Shown here piece after piece: positions 13,601-22,640 of a DNA stretch of 64,000 bases; position 1 is the first letter of the stretch; each line of letters begins with the position of its first letter. Below the pieces are notes generated by a model, which made no database searches, had not been told where the DNA came from, and was given only the letters and a program-made list of their open reading frames with translations. The stretch covers positions 18,156,543 to 18,220,542 of the forward strand of contig CM026551.1 of the NCBI GenBank assembly GCA_015143295.1, in the 5' to 3' direction. This DNA comes from Tetracentron sinense (taxonomy: Eukaryota; Streptophyta; Magnoliopsida; Trochodendrales; Trochodendraceae). Position numbers and translations under genes: made by a program.

Positions 13601-14316
13601 GTGGGAGTACAAAACTGGGCACATTCTAAGCTGAGCGCAGATACTAACCCAAACAAACATTGCTAGAGACAATTCCATGCATCAAAGAAACCTAGAGGAA
13701 CACTACAAAACAATGTTACTGGAAACATGCATCTAATTATGAACATCAAGGAGAAATGTACCCTCTCAAATAAAAAAATATATAAGTTTATTTGGATTCC
13801 AACTAAAACAAGGGTGTCACTAACAAGTAACAACCCAACAGAAATCAAGGCTAAATGAGCAAAACCCATTTGCACAGATGACAAAACCCAATACCTAGAG
13901 AAAGATTGAGAAGAAAAAAAACTAAACAAAGAGGAAGCAAGCTATCATTTTAATCAAGATAAACACTTCCATTAAAAAATTTGAAGAGAAAACTTCAAAA
14001 CAGGAATACCACCCATATACCCATTAGCAGAAAGATAATATCAAACCCAATATATAAATGAATAAAAGTATGAGAGCAAAGTTCCAAAGAAAAAGATGCT
14101 GCAGTAAAAGCAAGAAAAGATCAAGAAAAAGAAACCCATTTGAAGAGACGAACAAATTCCACTGTAATCTACAAATAGAATCAAAAGAAAAGATCACTCT
14201 GTCTCAGTCTCTTTCATTACCTTGGTCCTCTTGGCCTCTGCAGCAAAACCCAAAGCAGCAGCTAAAAGCCCTAGAAAACCCACAGCAATTGAAACCACTA
14301 AAACCCTTCTCTCCAT
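1476..14316 (-). CDS. DUF1218 family membrane protein gene, 5' part (two exons, runs off left edge)
   Basis: Two minus-strand coding exons join in phase 0: exon 1 (14316-14221, 32 codons) and exon 2 (1678-1476, 67 codons plus 2 bases). The joined peptide begins MERRVLVVSIAVGFLGLL, a hydrophobic N-terminal segment at about residues 5-26. It continues with the family signature CTYPRSPALGLGL, a second hydrophobic stretch, the CICC cysteine cluster and the start of a third segment ending ALICFVVSW. The DUF1218 family consists of plant-specific four-helix membrane proteins, about 170-190 residues long; some members affect lignified walls or vein patterning. The specific role here is unknown. The rest of the third segment and the fourth are missing from the window, so exon 3 should lie left of position 1 or be undetected in 1-1475. 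Intron 1 is 12,542 bp and full of transposons. Family call is firm; expression and completeness are inferred. Confidence 0.82.
1685..3200. other. DUF1218 intron 1, unclassified sequence
   Basis: No gene is recognisable. The 111-codon minus-strand ORF at 2208-2543 and the 79-codon one at 2726-2965 look like transposon or LTR-derived sequence but match no domain I can name. Confidence 0.35.
3210..3690. repeat. GAGCCAAGC-type MITE-like element with internal GT/AC hairpin
   Basis: The block has GCTCGAGCC-type words near both ends (CTGCTCGAGCCAAGCTGG at the left, CTCAGCTCGGCTCGATA at the right) and an AT-rich core. A palindrome of 46 bp lies at 3276-3321. It resembles the element at 31020-31518. 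No TSD was established. Confidence 0.4.
3860..4400 (+). mobile_element. Possible LINE ORF1-region remnant
   Basis: Broken translations around 4060-4150 resemble the region of plant L1 ORF1 with residues like KDIKAAHILVKPGG. It lies in the same orientation as the EN/RT remnant that follows. No open frame survives; assignment is tentative. Confidence 0.3.
4815..5050. repeat. GGTGGTGGA-type triplet minisatellite
   Basis: Irregular tandem of GGTGGTGGAGG / GGCAATGG triplets on the plus strand. It creates an artificial Thr/Ile-rich minus-strand ORF. Surrounding words such as CTATTTGGTAACGC are typical of MITE ends, so the tract may be the core of a non-autonomous element. Confidence 0.5.
5340..6670 (+). 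mobile_element. Decayed L1-type LINE: endonuclease end and reverse-transcriptase start
   Basis: In order along the plus strand: SKLDRFL, the end of the AP endonuclease, near 5585; PFRFKDMWFRYPDFLE, the conserved linker, near 5715; KISKRMNKEVFRDL near 5840; GDKAPGPNGFAISF, the first RT motif block, near 6320; and ERNSKVFENASS, the typical C-terminal KERN-type motif, near 6625. Between 6540 and 6620 most of the RT is missing. Many stops and frameshifts show it is dead. It lies antisense to the host DUF1218 gene, inside intron 1. Confidence 0.8.
6680..6846 (+). repeat. Single arm of the long hairpin repeat family
   Basis: Matches the right arm of the 52.7-53.5 kb inverted repeat: AAGGCACCTAGTTCTCCAAA, then ATATCTCATTTCTCGCTTC, then CCTCACTTTCCGCTTATC. 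It abuts the LINE C-terminal motif on its left. Confidence 0.6.
6847..7276 (+). repeat. Direct duplication, copy 1
   Basis: Diverged duplicate of 7553-7981 with an offset of about 706 bp. Shared words include CACCCACTCTT, ATGTTTAACCTATATAT, GAGCATTC and GCAGACCTCCCACATCAA. A (TA)n run near 7195 is private to this copy. Noncoding. Confidence 0.7.
7553..7981 (+). repeat. Direct duplication, copy 2
   Basis: Second copy of the 6847-7276 block in the same orientation. Divergence by many substitutions and small indels suggests an old duplication. The 83-codon ORF here is not shared by copy 1. Confidence 0.7.
8307..8911 (-). mobile_element. LINE 3' part (zinc-knuckle RT tail and poly(A)), minus strand
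   Basis: Read on the minus strand, the translation carries RRGWSFANHCYLC and then FLHCP, the C-terminal cysteine/histidine motif of plant L1 ORF2. AIWKERNDRLF follows, then a 3' UTR ending in an A-run opposite the T-run at 8307-8313. This is the continuation of the LINE at 12434-13235, separated from it by the solo LTR at 8917-12428. Stop codons show it is inactive. Confidence 0.85.
8912..8916. repeat. Target-site duplication AACTC (left)
   Basis: Identical to 12429-12433 at the other end of the solo LTR; 5 bp is the size made by LTR-retrotransposon integrases. Confidence 0.8.
9470..9760. repeat. GAGTCCGTAGACTC short repeats inside the LTR
   Basis: Several imperfect copies of the near-palindrome GAGTCCGTAGACTC and relatives (GAGTCCATAGACTTC, GAGTCCATAAACTCC) occur just before the larger tandem array. 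Confidence 0.55.
9763..10752 (+). repeat. Higher-order tandem array of three related units
   Basis: Units of about 61, 51 and 45 bp all begin near GACTCAGCCACGGT and end near ACAACCATCT or ACAACCTACT. Order is mostly long-medium-short, e.g. medium units start at 9956 and 10181. Because units keep frame, repetitive plus-strand ORFs (9839-10057, 10064-10339) appear; they are by-products of the repeats and not proteins. Confidence 0.85.
12429..12433. repeat. Target-site duplication AACTC (right)
   Basis: Right-hand copy of the 5-bp duplication that borders the solo LTR. Confidence 0.8.
12434..13235 (-). mobile_element. LINE ORF2 C-terminal part, minus strand (upstream of the LTR insertion)
   Basis: An open stretch at 12941-12432 reads VIVAKYGLASPWLPKGV, RGPHSVSLWKGIM, IQFWHDIWYG and FRRDLNDWEVDDMQRLLGRL, which is typical of plant L1 ORF2 downstream of the RT. 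Further upstream (to about 13235) the broken translation still shows WNQICKPLGSGGLNI and NKALLGKCVWRFGEE. Truncated at its 5' side near 13235. The protein would continue in 8911-8307 beyond the inserted LTR. Sits in DUF1218 intron 1, in the same orientation as that gene. Confidence 0.88.
13236..14220. other. DUF1218 intron 1, promoter-proximal part
   Basis: A-rich on the plus strand (T/pyrimidine-rich in the sense of the gene), with no recognisable transposon or exon. ORFs at 13663-13929 and 14058-14360 are incidental. Confidence 0.4.
14221..14316 (-). CDS. DUF1218 gene exon 1
   Basis: The ATG at 14316-14314 follows a GA-rich leader. The 96-bp exon encodes an N-terminal hydrophobic helix and ends AEAKRTK at a GTAATG donor (14220 downward). 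Start chosen because it is the only in-frame ATG directly before the hydrophobic segment typical of the family. The reading frame is open upstream too, but that part is low-complexity Arg/Glu. Confidence 0.82.
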
Positions 14317-14318
14317 CT

Positions 14319-14344
14319 CCTCTCTCTCTCTCTCTCTCTCTCTC
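14319..14344 (-). promoter_or_regulatory. GA-repeat leader of the DUF1218 gene
   Basis: A pure (GA)n run on the minus strand, a few bases before the DUF1218 ATG. GA/CT runs are common in plant 5' leaders and core promoters. No convincing TATA box was fixed upstream, so the transcription start is not placed. Confidence 0.5.
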
Positions 14345-14762
14345 AGTGGACTGCTTTTGAGTTTTGACTCTGGGTGATGAGGGCAAGAATGGAATTTGAA
14401 AGAAACCGTAAGGATAGGGATCAGCCAAACTCTAAATTTATGATCCTCTCTCTGACCAGTCTTCTCTCTCTCCCCTTTCCGGTTTCATTTGAAATGTGAT
14501 TCCCGAGCATAAGAAGATGTTGGAATCTTTTTCCTTTTGTTTTTTAATTGTGATAGCAATCTCATTTCCTGTCGACAACACACAAGAAATCAGATGGGCT
14601 GTCGTTGTACTAAGCTGACAAATCCAGTAAGCATGGGTGAAAAAAGTAAATTGAAAAATGCTTAGGGAGATGTCAAGATTTGTGCATAGGTGACGCAACC
14701 TTTACCAGCTTAGCCGGCTTGGCTATGGCTCAAGCACAATTTAGTATTGAATTTATCCGTCT

Positions 14763-14935
14763 CCTTTCTGTTTGCGGTAAGAGCAATGCTTCGCTCCACT
14801 GGCAAGGAGCGAACTATTGCTCCTCGATGTCATAGAGCTACCTTTCTGTCTGCTGTAAGAGCAACGGTTCGCTCCACTAGCAAGGAGCAAACTATTGCTC
14901 CTCGCTCTCACATTCGGTCTGCTGTAAGATATGAA
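14763..14935 (+). repeat. Two-plus copies of a 79-bp tandem repeat
   Basis: TTTCTGTNTGCNGTAAGAGCAA followed by TTCGCTCCACT..CAAGGAGC and AACTATTGCTCCTCG occurs twice, then a partial copy. GAGCAATAGTTCGCTCC-like words give local inverted symmetry. The small ORF here is a by-product. Confidence 0.65.
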
Positions 14936-15360
14936 TTCTAGTTAATTTTTTTTAACTCTTATGGTTAAAATTTATTTTATTTTTCTAAAAACCATGGCTG
15001 ACCCCTATGGGTTAGTGAATCTTAATCACAGTTAAATGAAACCAAACGAGGAACACATGGCATTAAAATAGGACCCGAGACGCACTTCCCTCGCGTCACC
15101 GACCGAGAAGGTGATTATTTTCCTTGCAGTAATACCATCAGTCTCTCATTGAACCTGTCAATTGCACCCACGAGTCAACAAGTGTCTCTCTTAATTTATA
15201 TTTACTATAATTAAGATTTACTAACCCTAGGAAAATAAGAAAAAATACTGTAAAATATTAATATATCTTTTCAAATTTTTTAATTAGAATTGTTTTTTAA
15301 AATATTTTTTCCTTAAACCAATGTTAAATTGTTGAACTCTAGGATTGGTGAATCTTAACC

Positions 15361-15640
15361 ATAGTCGGGGGCAGAGCCACATGGGGCCCCGAGGGGCTAA
15401 AGCCACCCCCCCACCCCCAGATATTTTGAAAAAAAAAAAAAAAACTTATAGTGCTCATAGGACTGTAGCCTGAGAGAGGGGCAGAGCTGGAAGCCCTTGA
15501 AATAAAATGTTTTTTTTATAATCGGATATAAACAAATGTGATGACTCATGAACTTGGCGCTCAAAAAAATAATATGGGGACTACACCCGAACCGCCATTT
15601 TTAGCCCCCCCCCAAGAGAATTTTGGCTTCACCCTTGTTG
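15361..15640. repeat. Candidate hAT-like MITE
   Basis: Left end GGGGGCAGAGCCACA and right end TTTTGGCTTCACCCTTG are roughly inverted (GGGCAGAGCCA against AGGGTGAAGCCA), with GGGGCTAAAGCC and TTTAGCCCCCCCCC just inside. The target duplication was not resolved. Confidence 0.4.
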
Positions 15641-15794
15641 TCCATGATTAATATGGGTTAAAAGGGACACAAGTTGGCCTGCGGGTATGATTAAACTTAG
15701 CAAGAGTTCAATCGCAATTAATAATGATCCAATGTCAATCCTCTTCGTCAACCCAACTCCTAGACCACCATTGATTGTAGGTTAGATTATTGAA

Positions 15795-17383
15795 GGCTAA
15801 ATTACACTCACCTCCCTTAACGTTTGGTAAAATTTTATAAACCTTCCATCTTATTTATGGAATTACACTGCCCTCCCCTCAACTTTGGTTGTTTATAACA
15901 ATTACCCCCTTCTATTTGTTTGTCGCTACTTACATTGATGGACTTTGATGATACTAACATTTAAACATTTTAAAATATCTAAATTACCTTTCTTAAAAAT
16001 AAAGTAAACTAATACAATAAAATAAATGATAAATGGGTTTGATAATAAGGTTAATAGTATCAACTTAAGGTTAATATATATTTTCAAAATCAAGTTAATA
16101 CTGTCAACTTAAGGTAAATATATTTTTTTTTTCTTAAAAACAAATGTTATATAGATGAACTCTATGGGTGGTGGGTGGATGAATCTTATGATAGTGTATA
16201 TTAAAAGGGAGACATGTCAGTTTATAGAGACCTTTTCAAAGTGGTTAAACATAATTAACCTAAGGTTAACATTTTTTAGAAAAAATTTTAAAACCAAAGT
16301 TAGATGGATAAATCATAGGGATGAGTGAATCTTAACCACAGTTAGTGGGTGTTAAAGGGAACATGTGGCGGCTTGTAGAAGCCCTTTAATTGTGGTTAAG
16401 CATAATCAACCTAATGGTATTTCTATAAACCAAGCTTAGATGGATGAATCCTAGGGGTGAGTGAATCTTAACCACATTTAGTGGGTGTTAAAGGGGACAC
16501 ATGGTGGCTTGTAGAGCCCACTTTAATTGTGGTTAAGCATAATCAAGGTTAGATGGATAAACCTTAGGGGTGAGTGAATCTTAACCATGGCTAGTGGGTG
16601 TTAAAAGGGACAAGTGACGACTTATATAGATCCTTTAACTGTAGTTAAACATATATTACCTAAGATTATTTTTATTTTATTTTTCTTAAAACCAATATTA
16701 GATTGATGAATCCTAAGGGTGAGTAAATTTTAACCACAGTCAATTGGTGTTAAAAAAGACACGTGGCAGCTTGTAGAACCCCCCATTAATTGTGGTTAAG
16801 CATAATAAATCTAAGATTATTTTTTTCTAAAAAAACTAAGGTTAGATGGATAAATACAAAGGGTCTTAATCATAGTTAGTAGGTGTTAAAAGGGACACAT
16901 GGCAGTTTGGTATGTTTATGTTTTTTTTTTTTTTTTTTTTTGAGCTTTCAAACCATAAGTACTTGTTACAGAGAATAATAATTCCGGAATTGTTGTCGAT
17001 AGAGAACTTATTTGATTCTTGTGTTTTATATAATAATCTTTACAAGAGGTTGAGATTCATTGAATCTCTTTACAGAATGGTTACAACAGAAAAGGCAACA
17101 ATACAGACAAGTATTAAGATATGGAATCTTTAGGATTCTCTATAAGACGAAAACTATCATAATGGGTGTGTTGCATGAGCTGTGTATGCTTGAGTTGGAG
17201 AGATTACGTATTATGTTTCCTCAAGTAATATCAAATAATAAGGTTAATTGAAAAATAATATCATTAGTTAACATAGTTAATATGATGAGCTTGAGAGGAA
17301 GGGTAGTGTAATTAATTTATGAAAGAGGAGGAGAGATTTTTGAAATTTCATCAAACCTCTGGGGAGGTGAGTGTAATTTACCC
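15795..17383. mobile_element. Mutator-type non-autonomous element, 1.6 kb
   Basis: Terminal inverted repeats GGCTAAATTACACTCACCTC (left) and the complement of GAGGTGAGTGTAATTTACCC (right) differ at one base. The element is bordered by a perfect 9-bp duplication ATTATTGAA (15786-15794 and 17384-17392), the size made by Mutator-like transposases. No transposase is recognisable. It contains a tandem array of TTAACC-type repeats and is itself inserted into a copy of that same repeat. Confidence 0.85.
16141..16900 (+). repeat. TTAACC tandem array inside the Mutator-type element
   Basis: About six units of 115-140 bp sharing GGTTAGATGGATGAATC, GGTGAGTGAATCTTAACCAC, AGTTAGTGGGTGTTAAA and a GGGACACATGGC word. 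Units differ by many substitutions, suggesting an old array. Confidence 0.8.
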
Positions 17384-17392
17384 ATTATTGAA

Positions 17393-18313
17393 CCTTAGGG
17401 TTTAGTTAAAATTTTTAACTATTGGGGCTAATATTTGATATTATTTTTGTCTAATAAATAAGGTTAGATTATTGAACCATAAGGCTTAGTGAATTTTAAT
17501 CACAATTAATATAGATTAATAAGGATTTTGCTAGCCCCACTCGCAAATCTTTCAAAGACGAACTGGGGTCATAAAATGTCAAGCAATATTTGACTTTTGT
17601 TTTTTTAAACAATTAAAATAATAAAAATCTCCAGTCCATCTTGCGTCTATGAAAAAATTTGGAGTAAATGCGATTGGGGTCTAGCACTCTTCTGGTCTGG
17701 CATTCCTCAGATTAATAATGATTAAGATTGACCTATGGGTGCAATTGAAAAAATAGATAAATTCCGAGTTCAATCGTAATTGACTACAATCCGTCTTGGA
17801 ATGAGTCAAATGTAAAAAGGAAACAAAACTGTTGGCATTTTTTATTTTATTTTAGTAAACTCAATAACACCATAAGGTGATTAATTAAGGCAATTAATTA
17901 AGGCAAGAAAGGAAACACACTCACACACACGCAACCATATAAGCTTCACCCAAAAATTGTCAGTACTAAAAACATTGATTGCGAATGGGAAGCCTTAAGT
18001 TTGAGTTTACCACACACAAAATAAAAAAAAGAAGCCTTAAGCTTGAGCCGACTTAGATGGCTAAGCTCCTAAAGCAATATGTCTCCAGTGGGTTTTGCAC
18101 AAATCTTAAGTTAATGGCTTTATTATCCAACGGTCACTCACTCGGTAGTACTTTGTATTGCGTGTTTTTAATAATTTTACTTCTTTTTAACTAAATCTGA
18201 CCAAATTCTCTGTACCTAAGCTGACAATAGAAATACTGTACTTAATTAAGCAAACGAACCTAGCTTTCTGTGCCCAAAAAAATAAAAACGATCGATAATA
18301 GAAAGACTGCTCA
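17393..18313. other. AT-rich intergenic sequence
   Basis: Scattered TTAACC-type repeat remnants near 17460-17520 and 17700-17790. No gene or intact element was found. Confidence 0.4.
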
Positions 18314-18813
18314 TCTCTATCTCTATTATTATTATTATGCAAGAGGTTGCTAAAAATATATCCTAAAAATTATATTTTTAGATTAGATACGTATTTTAAG
18401 ATATTATATTAATTTAAAAATAATATTTACTAATATAATGGGAGAGGCATGCGTGCGTAGATGATTTTTCCGAAATTCCTAAATTACCCTTATATACAAA
18501 CAAAAACATTGATTTAATGTTTTACTTTAATTCTGAAAATATATATCCTTGCCTTTGATTTAATGTTTTACTTTAATTCCTAAATTATCAATTGCCATCT
18601 ATCTATTTAGAATCACAGCCTATTGTGATTGACTTCAGGAGAGTTCAATCACACCCATGGGTTAACACGTGCTCCTTTTAATTCCTATTAACTGTGGTTA
18701 ATTCCTTCCCCTTGCTCTCACATGCATTGCACATGCCACTAACGAGTTCAATCGGGTGTCGTTAACTCCTTCCCCTTACTCTCACGTGCATCGCACGTGC
18801 CACCACCAGCTAG
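18314..18813 (+). mobile_element. Helitron-like non-autonomous element, copy 1
   Basis: Starts TCTCTATCTCTATTATTATT after an A and ends with the hairpin CACGTGCATCGCACGTG, then ...CTAG before a T (A|TC...CTAG|T). That arrangement fits Helitron termini. It contains the block ATAATGGGAGAGGCATGCG that recurs in copy 2. No helicase gene; boundaries are inferred from end motifs only. Confidence 0.55.
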
Positions 18814-18829
18814 TTATTATAATGTAAGA

Positions 18830-18930
18830 AGGATAGATAACGTTAACTAAAAATATATCCTTAAATTATATTTATAAATTAGATAAGTATTTTAGGATAT
18901 TATATTAATTTAAAAATAACTAACCACATC
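18830..18930 (+). repeat. Duplicate of the 5' part of the Helitron-like element
   Basis: Repeats 18345-18430 (CTAAAAATATATCC ... GATATTATATTAATTTAAAA) immediately downstream of copy 1. Confidence 0.6.
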
Positions 18931-19308
18931 TCTACTAATTAGGAGCTATTTTAGGAGATTGAGATAAGAGGACATGAGAGTGTTTTAAATGTGTAAGGTA
19001 ACTCTCCTAGATCTTCTACAAATAAGGATTCCGTTCCAAAGGAAACGGTATTACCATTATTCTCTCCTAAATTTTTTCTTACAATAATAATCTATTAAAT
19101 CCCATAATAGTTAAATTTATTGTTTGCGGTTACTTCCCGTTCATATAAAAATTTATTTATCATTTAATTTAATATCTTATAATTATTTGGAGTATACACT
19201 CATATGCATTGCGTTGTTTTTTCATTTCCCGCTATTTTTTTCTTCTCCCCTCCAATAGTCGAGATCGAATTCAATCGCAACACGTGTCTCTTTTAACCCC
19301 TATCTTTA

Positions 19309-19715
19309 TCTTTACTATTATAATGGGAGAGGTGGGCGTACATGATTTTTCCGAAATTCTCATATTACCCTTATATAAAAACAAAATTTTGATTTAATGT
19401 TTTACTTTAAAACCCAAACTACCCCTTGCCTTTGATTTAATTTCCAAATTACCCCTTGCTCATCTATCTATTTAGAATCACAGCTAATCACGATTGAACT
19501 CGGGGAGAGTTCAATCGCACCCGTGGGTTAACACGTGTCCCTTTTAACTCCTATTAACTGTGGTTAACTCCTACCCTTCTCTCTCCTGTGCATCGCACAT
19601 GCCACTAGCGAGTTCAATCGCACCCGTAGGTTAACACATGTCCCTGTTAACTCTTATTAATTGTGGTTAACTCCTTCCCCTCGCTCTCACGTGCATCGCA
19701 CGTGCCACCCACTAG
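19309..19715 (+). mobile_element. Helitron-like non-autonomous element, copy 2
   Basis: Begins TCTTTACTATTATAATGGGA after an A and ends CACGTGCATCGCACGTG...CACTAG. Shares most of its length with 18430-18813 (GATTTTTCCGAAATTC, ATTTAATGTTTTACTTTAA, GTTCAATCGCACCCGTGGG). The base after CTAG is G and not the expected T, so the 3' edge is less certain. Confidence 0.5.
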
Positions 19716-20085
19716 GCACAATAATAGAGGGAATAGAAAATAAAAAGTCTTGTGCTTATTCGGTTCGTTCAAGGATAAAAGAAATAACGAACGTGATTGT
19801 CCACGGTTAAAAATCCTACGAAGACAATGTGCACATAAATTAAATGGCCACTCAATTGAACTTTTAAGGAGTTTTTGCACATAAGCAATTGCATTCTATC
19901 AGTTTTGCAAATACACTATTATGAATAACAGTTTTGTAAATTAACTCATGATTTTGCAACCCCTAATCAAATACCCTCAATACTAAGTTTCATTAGACTT
20001 TCGTTTATTTCTTAGAAAATGATCATTATGCCCTTAAGATATTTCATAAACCCGCAACTCATAAGTCACAACGCTTTTAATAACC
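19716..20085. other. Intergenic, no recognisable feature
   Basis: AT-rich sequence between the Helitron-like copies and the TTAACC arrays; the small minus-strand ORF here has no recognisable domain. Confidence 0.35.
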
Positions 20086-20690
20086 CTCAAACTATGGTTA
20101 ATAAATTTTAACCCATACGATTAAAATGTATATATTTTTTTTGGTTGATTGTGATTAAGATCACATCCTTAGGAATAAAGTATCTAACCCAGGTTTTGGA
20201 AAAAAAATTAACGTGTCCCTTTTTAATTCCCTTTAACTTAGGTTAAGACACACTACCTTTGGAGTTAAAAGCACCTAACCTTTATTTTAAAAGAAGAAAA
20301 AATTAATGTGTCCCCTTTGAATTTCCTTTAACTCTGATTAAGATTCATTGACCCTTAGAGTTAGAGCATCTAATCTTGATTTTTAGAAGAAAAAAAAATT
20401 AAAGTCTTCCTATGGCTAAAACATCTATCTTTTATTTTTATATAAAATAATTTAAAAAATTAACGTGTCTTTTAACTCCTTTTGATTGTTGTTAAGGTTC
20501 CTTAGGATTAAAGCATTCAACCTTGATTTAAAAATATATACATTTAAAGTATCCCCTTTTAACTTCTTCTAATTGTGATTAAGATCAACTAACCCTTAGG
20601 GTTAAATCATCTCACCTTAGTTTTTAGAAGAAACAAATTAAAACTTTTAACCTATCTTTTAACTCCCTTTAACTGTGGTTAGGGTTAAAT
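20086..20690 (-). repeat. TTAACC repeat array, reverse orientation
   Basis: About five units of about 110-120 bp, each with TTTAACTCCCTTTAACTGTGG, TTAAGATTCACTAACC, CCTTAGGGTTAAA and a T-rich or A-rich spacer, reading as the complement of the array that follows. Confidence 0.8.
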
Positions 20691-21130
20691 ACCAAGGACC
20701 AAGGTTGGATGCTTTAATTCTAAGTGTTAGTTGATCTTAACCATAGTTAAATGGAGTTAAAAGGAGCCACCTCAAAATTTTAATTTTTTTAGCCAAGGTT
20801 ATATGCTTTAATCCTAAGGGTTAGTAAACCTTAACCACGGTTAAAAGGAGTTAAACGACCCGTTAATTTTTTTGTTTTCTTTTTCTAGAAACCAAAAGTT
20901 AGATGTTTTAATCGTAAGGGTGAGTGGATCCTAATCACAGTTAAATGGAGTTCAAAGGGGACATGTTGATTTTTATTCTTTTAAAACCAATGTTAAATGC
21001 TTTTAACTCTAAAGGTTGATGTATCTTAACCTAAGTTAAAGGGAGTTAAAAAGGGACTCATTAATTATTATTATTATAAACTAGGGTTAGATGCTTTATC
21101 CCTACGGGTGTGAATCTTAATCATAAGGGT
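20691..21130 (+). repeat. TTAACC repeat array, forward orientation
   Basis: Four units in the opposite orientation to 20086-20690: GGTTAGATGCTTTAA, CCTAAGGGTTAGTGAATC, TTAACCACAGTTAAA, GGAGTTAAAAGGGACA. Together the two arrays form a long imperfect inverted repeat centred near 20690. Confidence 0.8.
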
Positions 21131-21387
21131 TAAAACTTATTAATCATAGTTCAAGAGTAGTTAAAGACTTTGTAAGGTTATGAAATATCTTTAGGGTATA
21201 ATAGTCATTTTTTCATAAAAAAAACAAACGTAATTTTAACATGACAAAGGATTGTGGTTGCAAATCCATTAGTTATTTTCCAAAAGTGTTACTCAGAACA
21301 ATGTATTTGCAAAGTTGATAGAACACTACGGTTGATATGCAAAATCCCCAATTTTTAATCATGCAGCCTAATTCTAGATGGTAGAAC

Positions 21388-21550
21388 CCTGGGTGTAGCC
21401 CAATGGCTAAAGGGCAAACCGTAACCCTATCTCGAGGTTGATACTTGGCACCCCTCAATATCGGATGTATGGGTTGGGAGATTACCTACCCATCACATAG
21501 GACTACTGTGAGTCTTGGCCAAGACACCCACATTTATTAGGAAAAAAAAT
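21388..21550 (+). mobile_element. tRNA-like SINE candidate
   Basis: GGGTGTAGCCCAATGGCTAA resembles an RNA polymerase III A box (TAGCCCAATGG) and GAGGTTGATACTTGG sits at B-box distance. The tail reads ACACCCACATTTATTAGG and then an A-run. The length of about 160 bp suits plant SINEs. Flanking duplications were not established. Confidence 0.5.
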
Positions 21551-22079
21551 GGACAGTTTCTTATTTCTTTTCACTTAGACCGAGATTCCTTCCTTATAAA
21601 ACATTTAAAAAAACAAATCTTCTACGGTTATAACTGAATTTTGCAAATCCAGTTATCAATCCCAAGGTAGGCACGTGAAAATATTTTTTAAAATTAATAT
21701 TTTTTCAAAAAACCAAGGATGGGTGGGTGAATCTTAACCAGGGTTAAGGGGTGTCAAAAGAGACACGTGCCTACCTTAGGGGTGATAATCGAATTTGCTA
21801 AATCTGGTTATCACAATAGAAGATTTGGTTCTAGATAAAAATAGATTATTTAATTACAGAACCCCACGCATGCGGTCATTGATGTTTTTAAAAATGGGTT
21901 TTTTATATCGGCTACCAGGTTCTTCCTAGTTTGCAAATACACTGTTATGTGTAAAGGTTTTTGCAAATTATTTTTTATTTTTATGCAAATTAACTCATAA
22001 TTTTCCAATAGTTTGACAAACAACCTCAACCCTTACTTTCGTTAGACTTTAATTCCAAATTATTACTATTTATTTTATT

Positions 22080-22640
22080 TTATAAATATTAAGGTTAGAT
22101 GCTTTAACCCTAAGGGTTTGTGAATTTCAGTTGCAATTAAAAGAGACATTAATTATTTTTTCTAATAGATTCTTTGACTCTAATGCTATGTTTGGTTGCT
22201 GAGAAAATAGGGAAAAACATGGAAAAGAAAAGAAAATTTTAGATTTTTAATACAATTCTTAGTTATATTTTATTAAATTTTATTTTATTTTATTTATTTT
22301 CACTAATTTTCTCGGCAACCAAACATAAGGTAAAGGTTAGTAAATCTTAACTATAGCTAAATAGAGTTAAAAGAGATGCAATTTTTTGTTTTCTTCTAAA
22401 AATAAATAATTAGATGCTTTAACCCTAAGGATTAGTGAATCTTAACCAAAGTTAAAAGGGAGATAAAAGGAACATGTTAATTTTAAAAAAATATATATCT
22501 AAAAACTAAGATCAGATGCTTTAACCCTAAGGGTTAGTGAATTTTAACTTTAGTTACAAGAGTTAAAAAGAGACAAATTAACCAAAAAGGTTAAAACTTC
22601 TTCACCATAATTCGAGGGCAGTTAAAGGAGTTTTATGAGG
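22080..22640 (+). repeat. More TTAACC repeat units, interrupted by a MITE
   Basis: Three to four forward units with GATGCTTTAACCCTAAGG and TTAGTGAATCTTAACC, split by the element at 22197-22327. Single further units occur at 21700-21790 and 22790-22870. Confidence 0.75.
22197..22327. mobile_element. 131-bp MITE
   Basis: Near-perfect inverted termini TATGTTTGGTTGCTGAGAAA and, at the right, its complement with one change (TTTTCTCGGCAACCAAACATA). The core is AT-rich. It interrupts a TTAACC repeat unit. No target duplication could be fixed. Confidence 0.75.
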
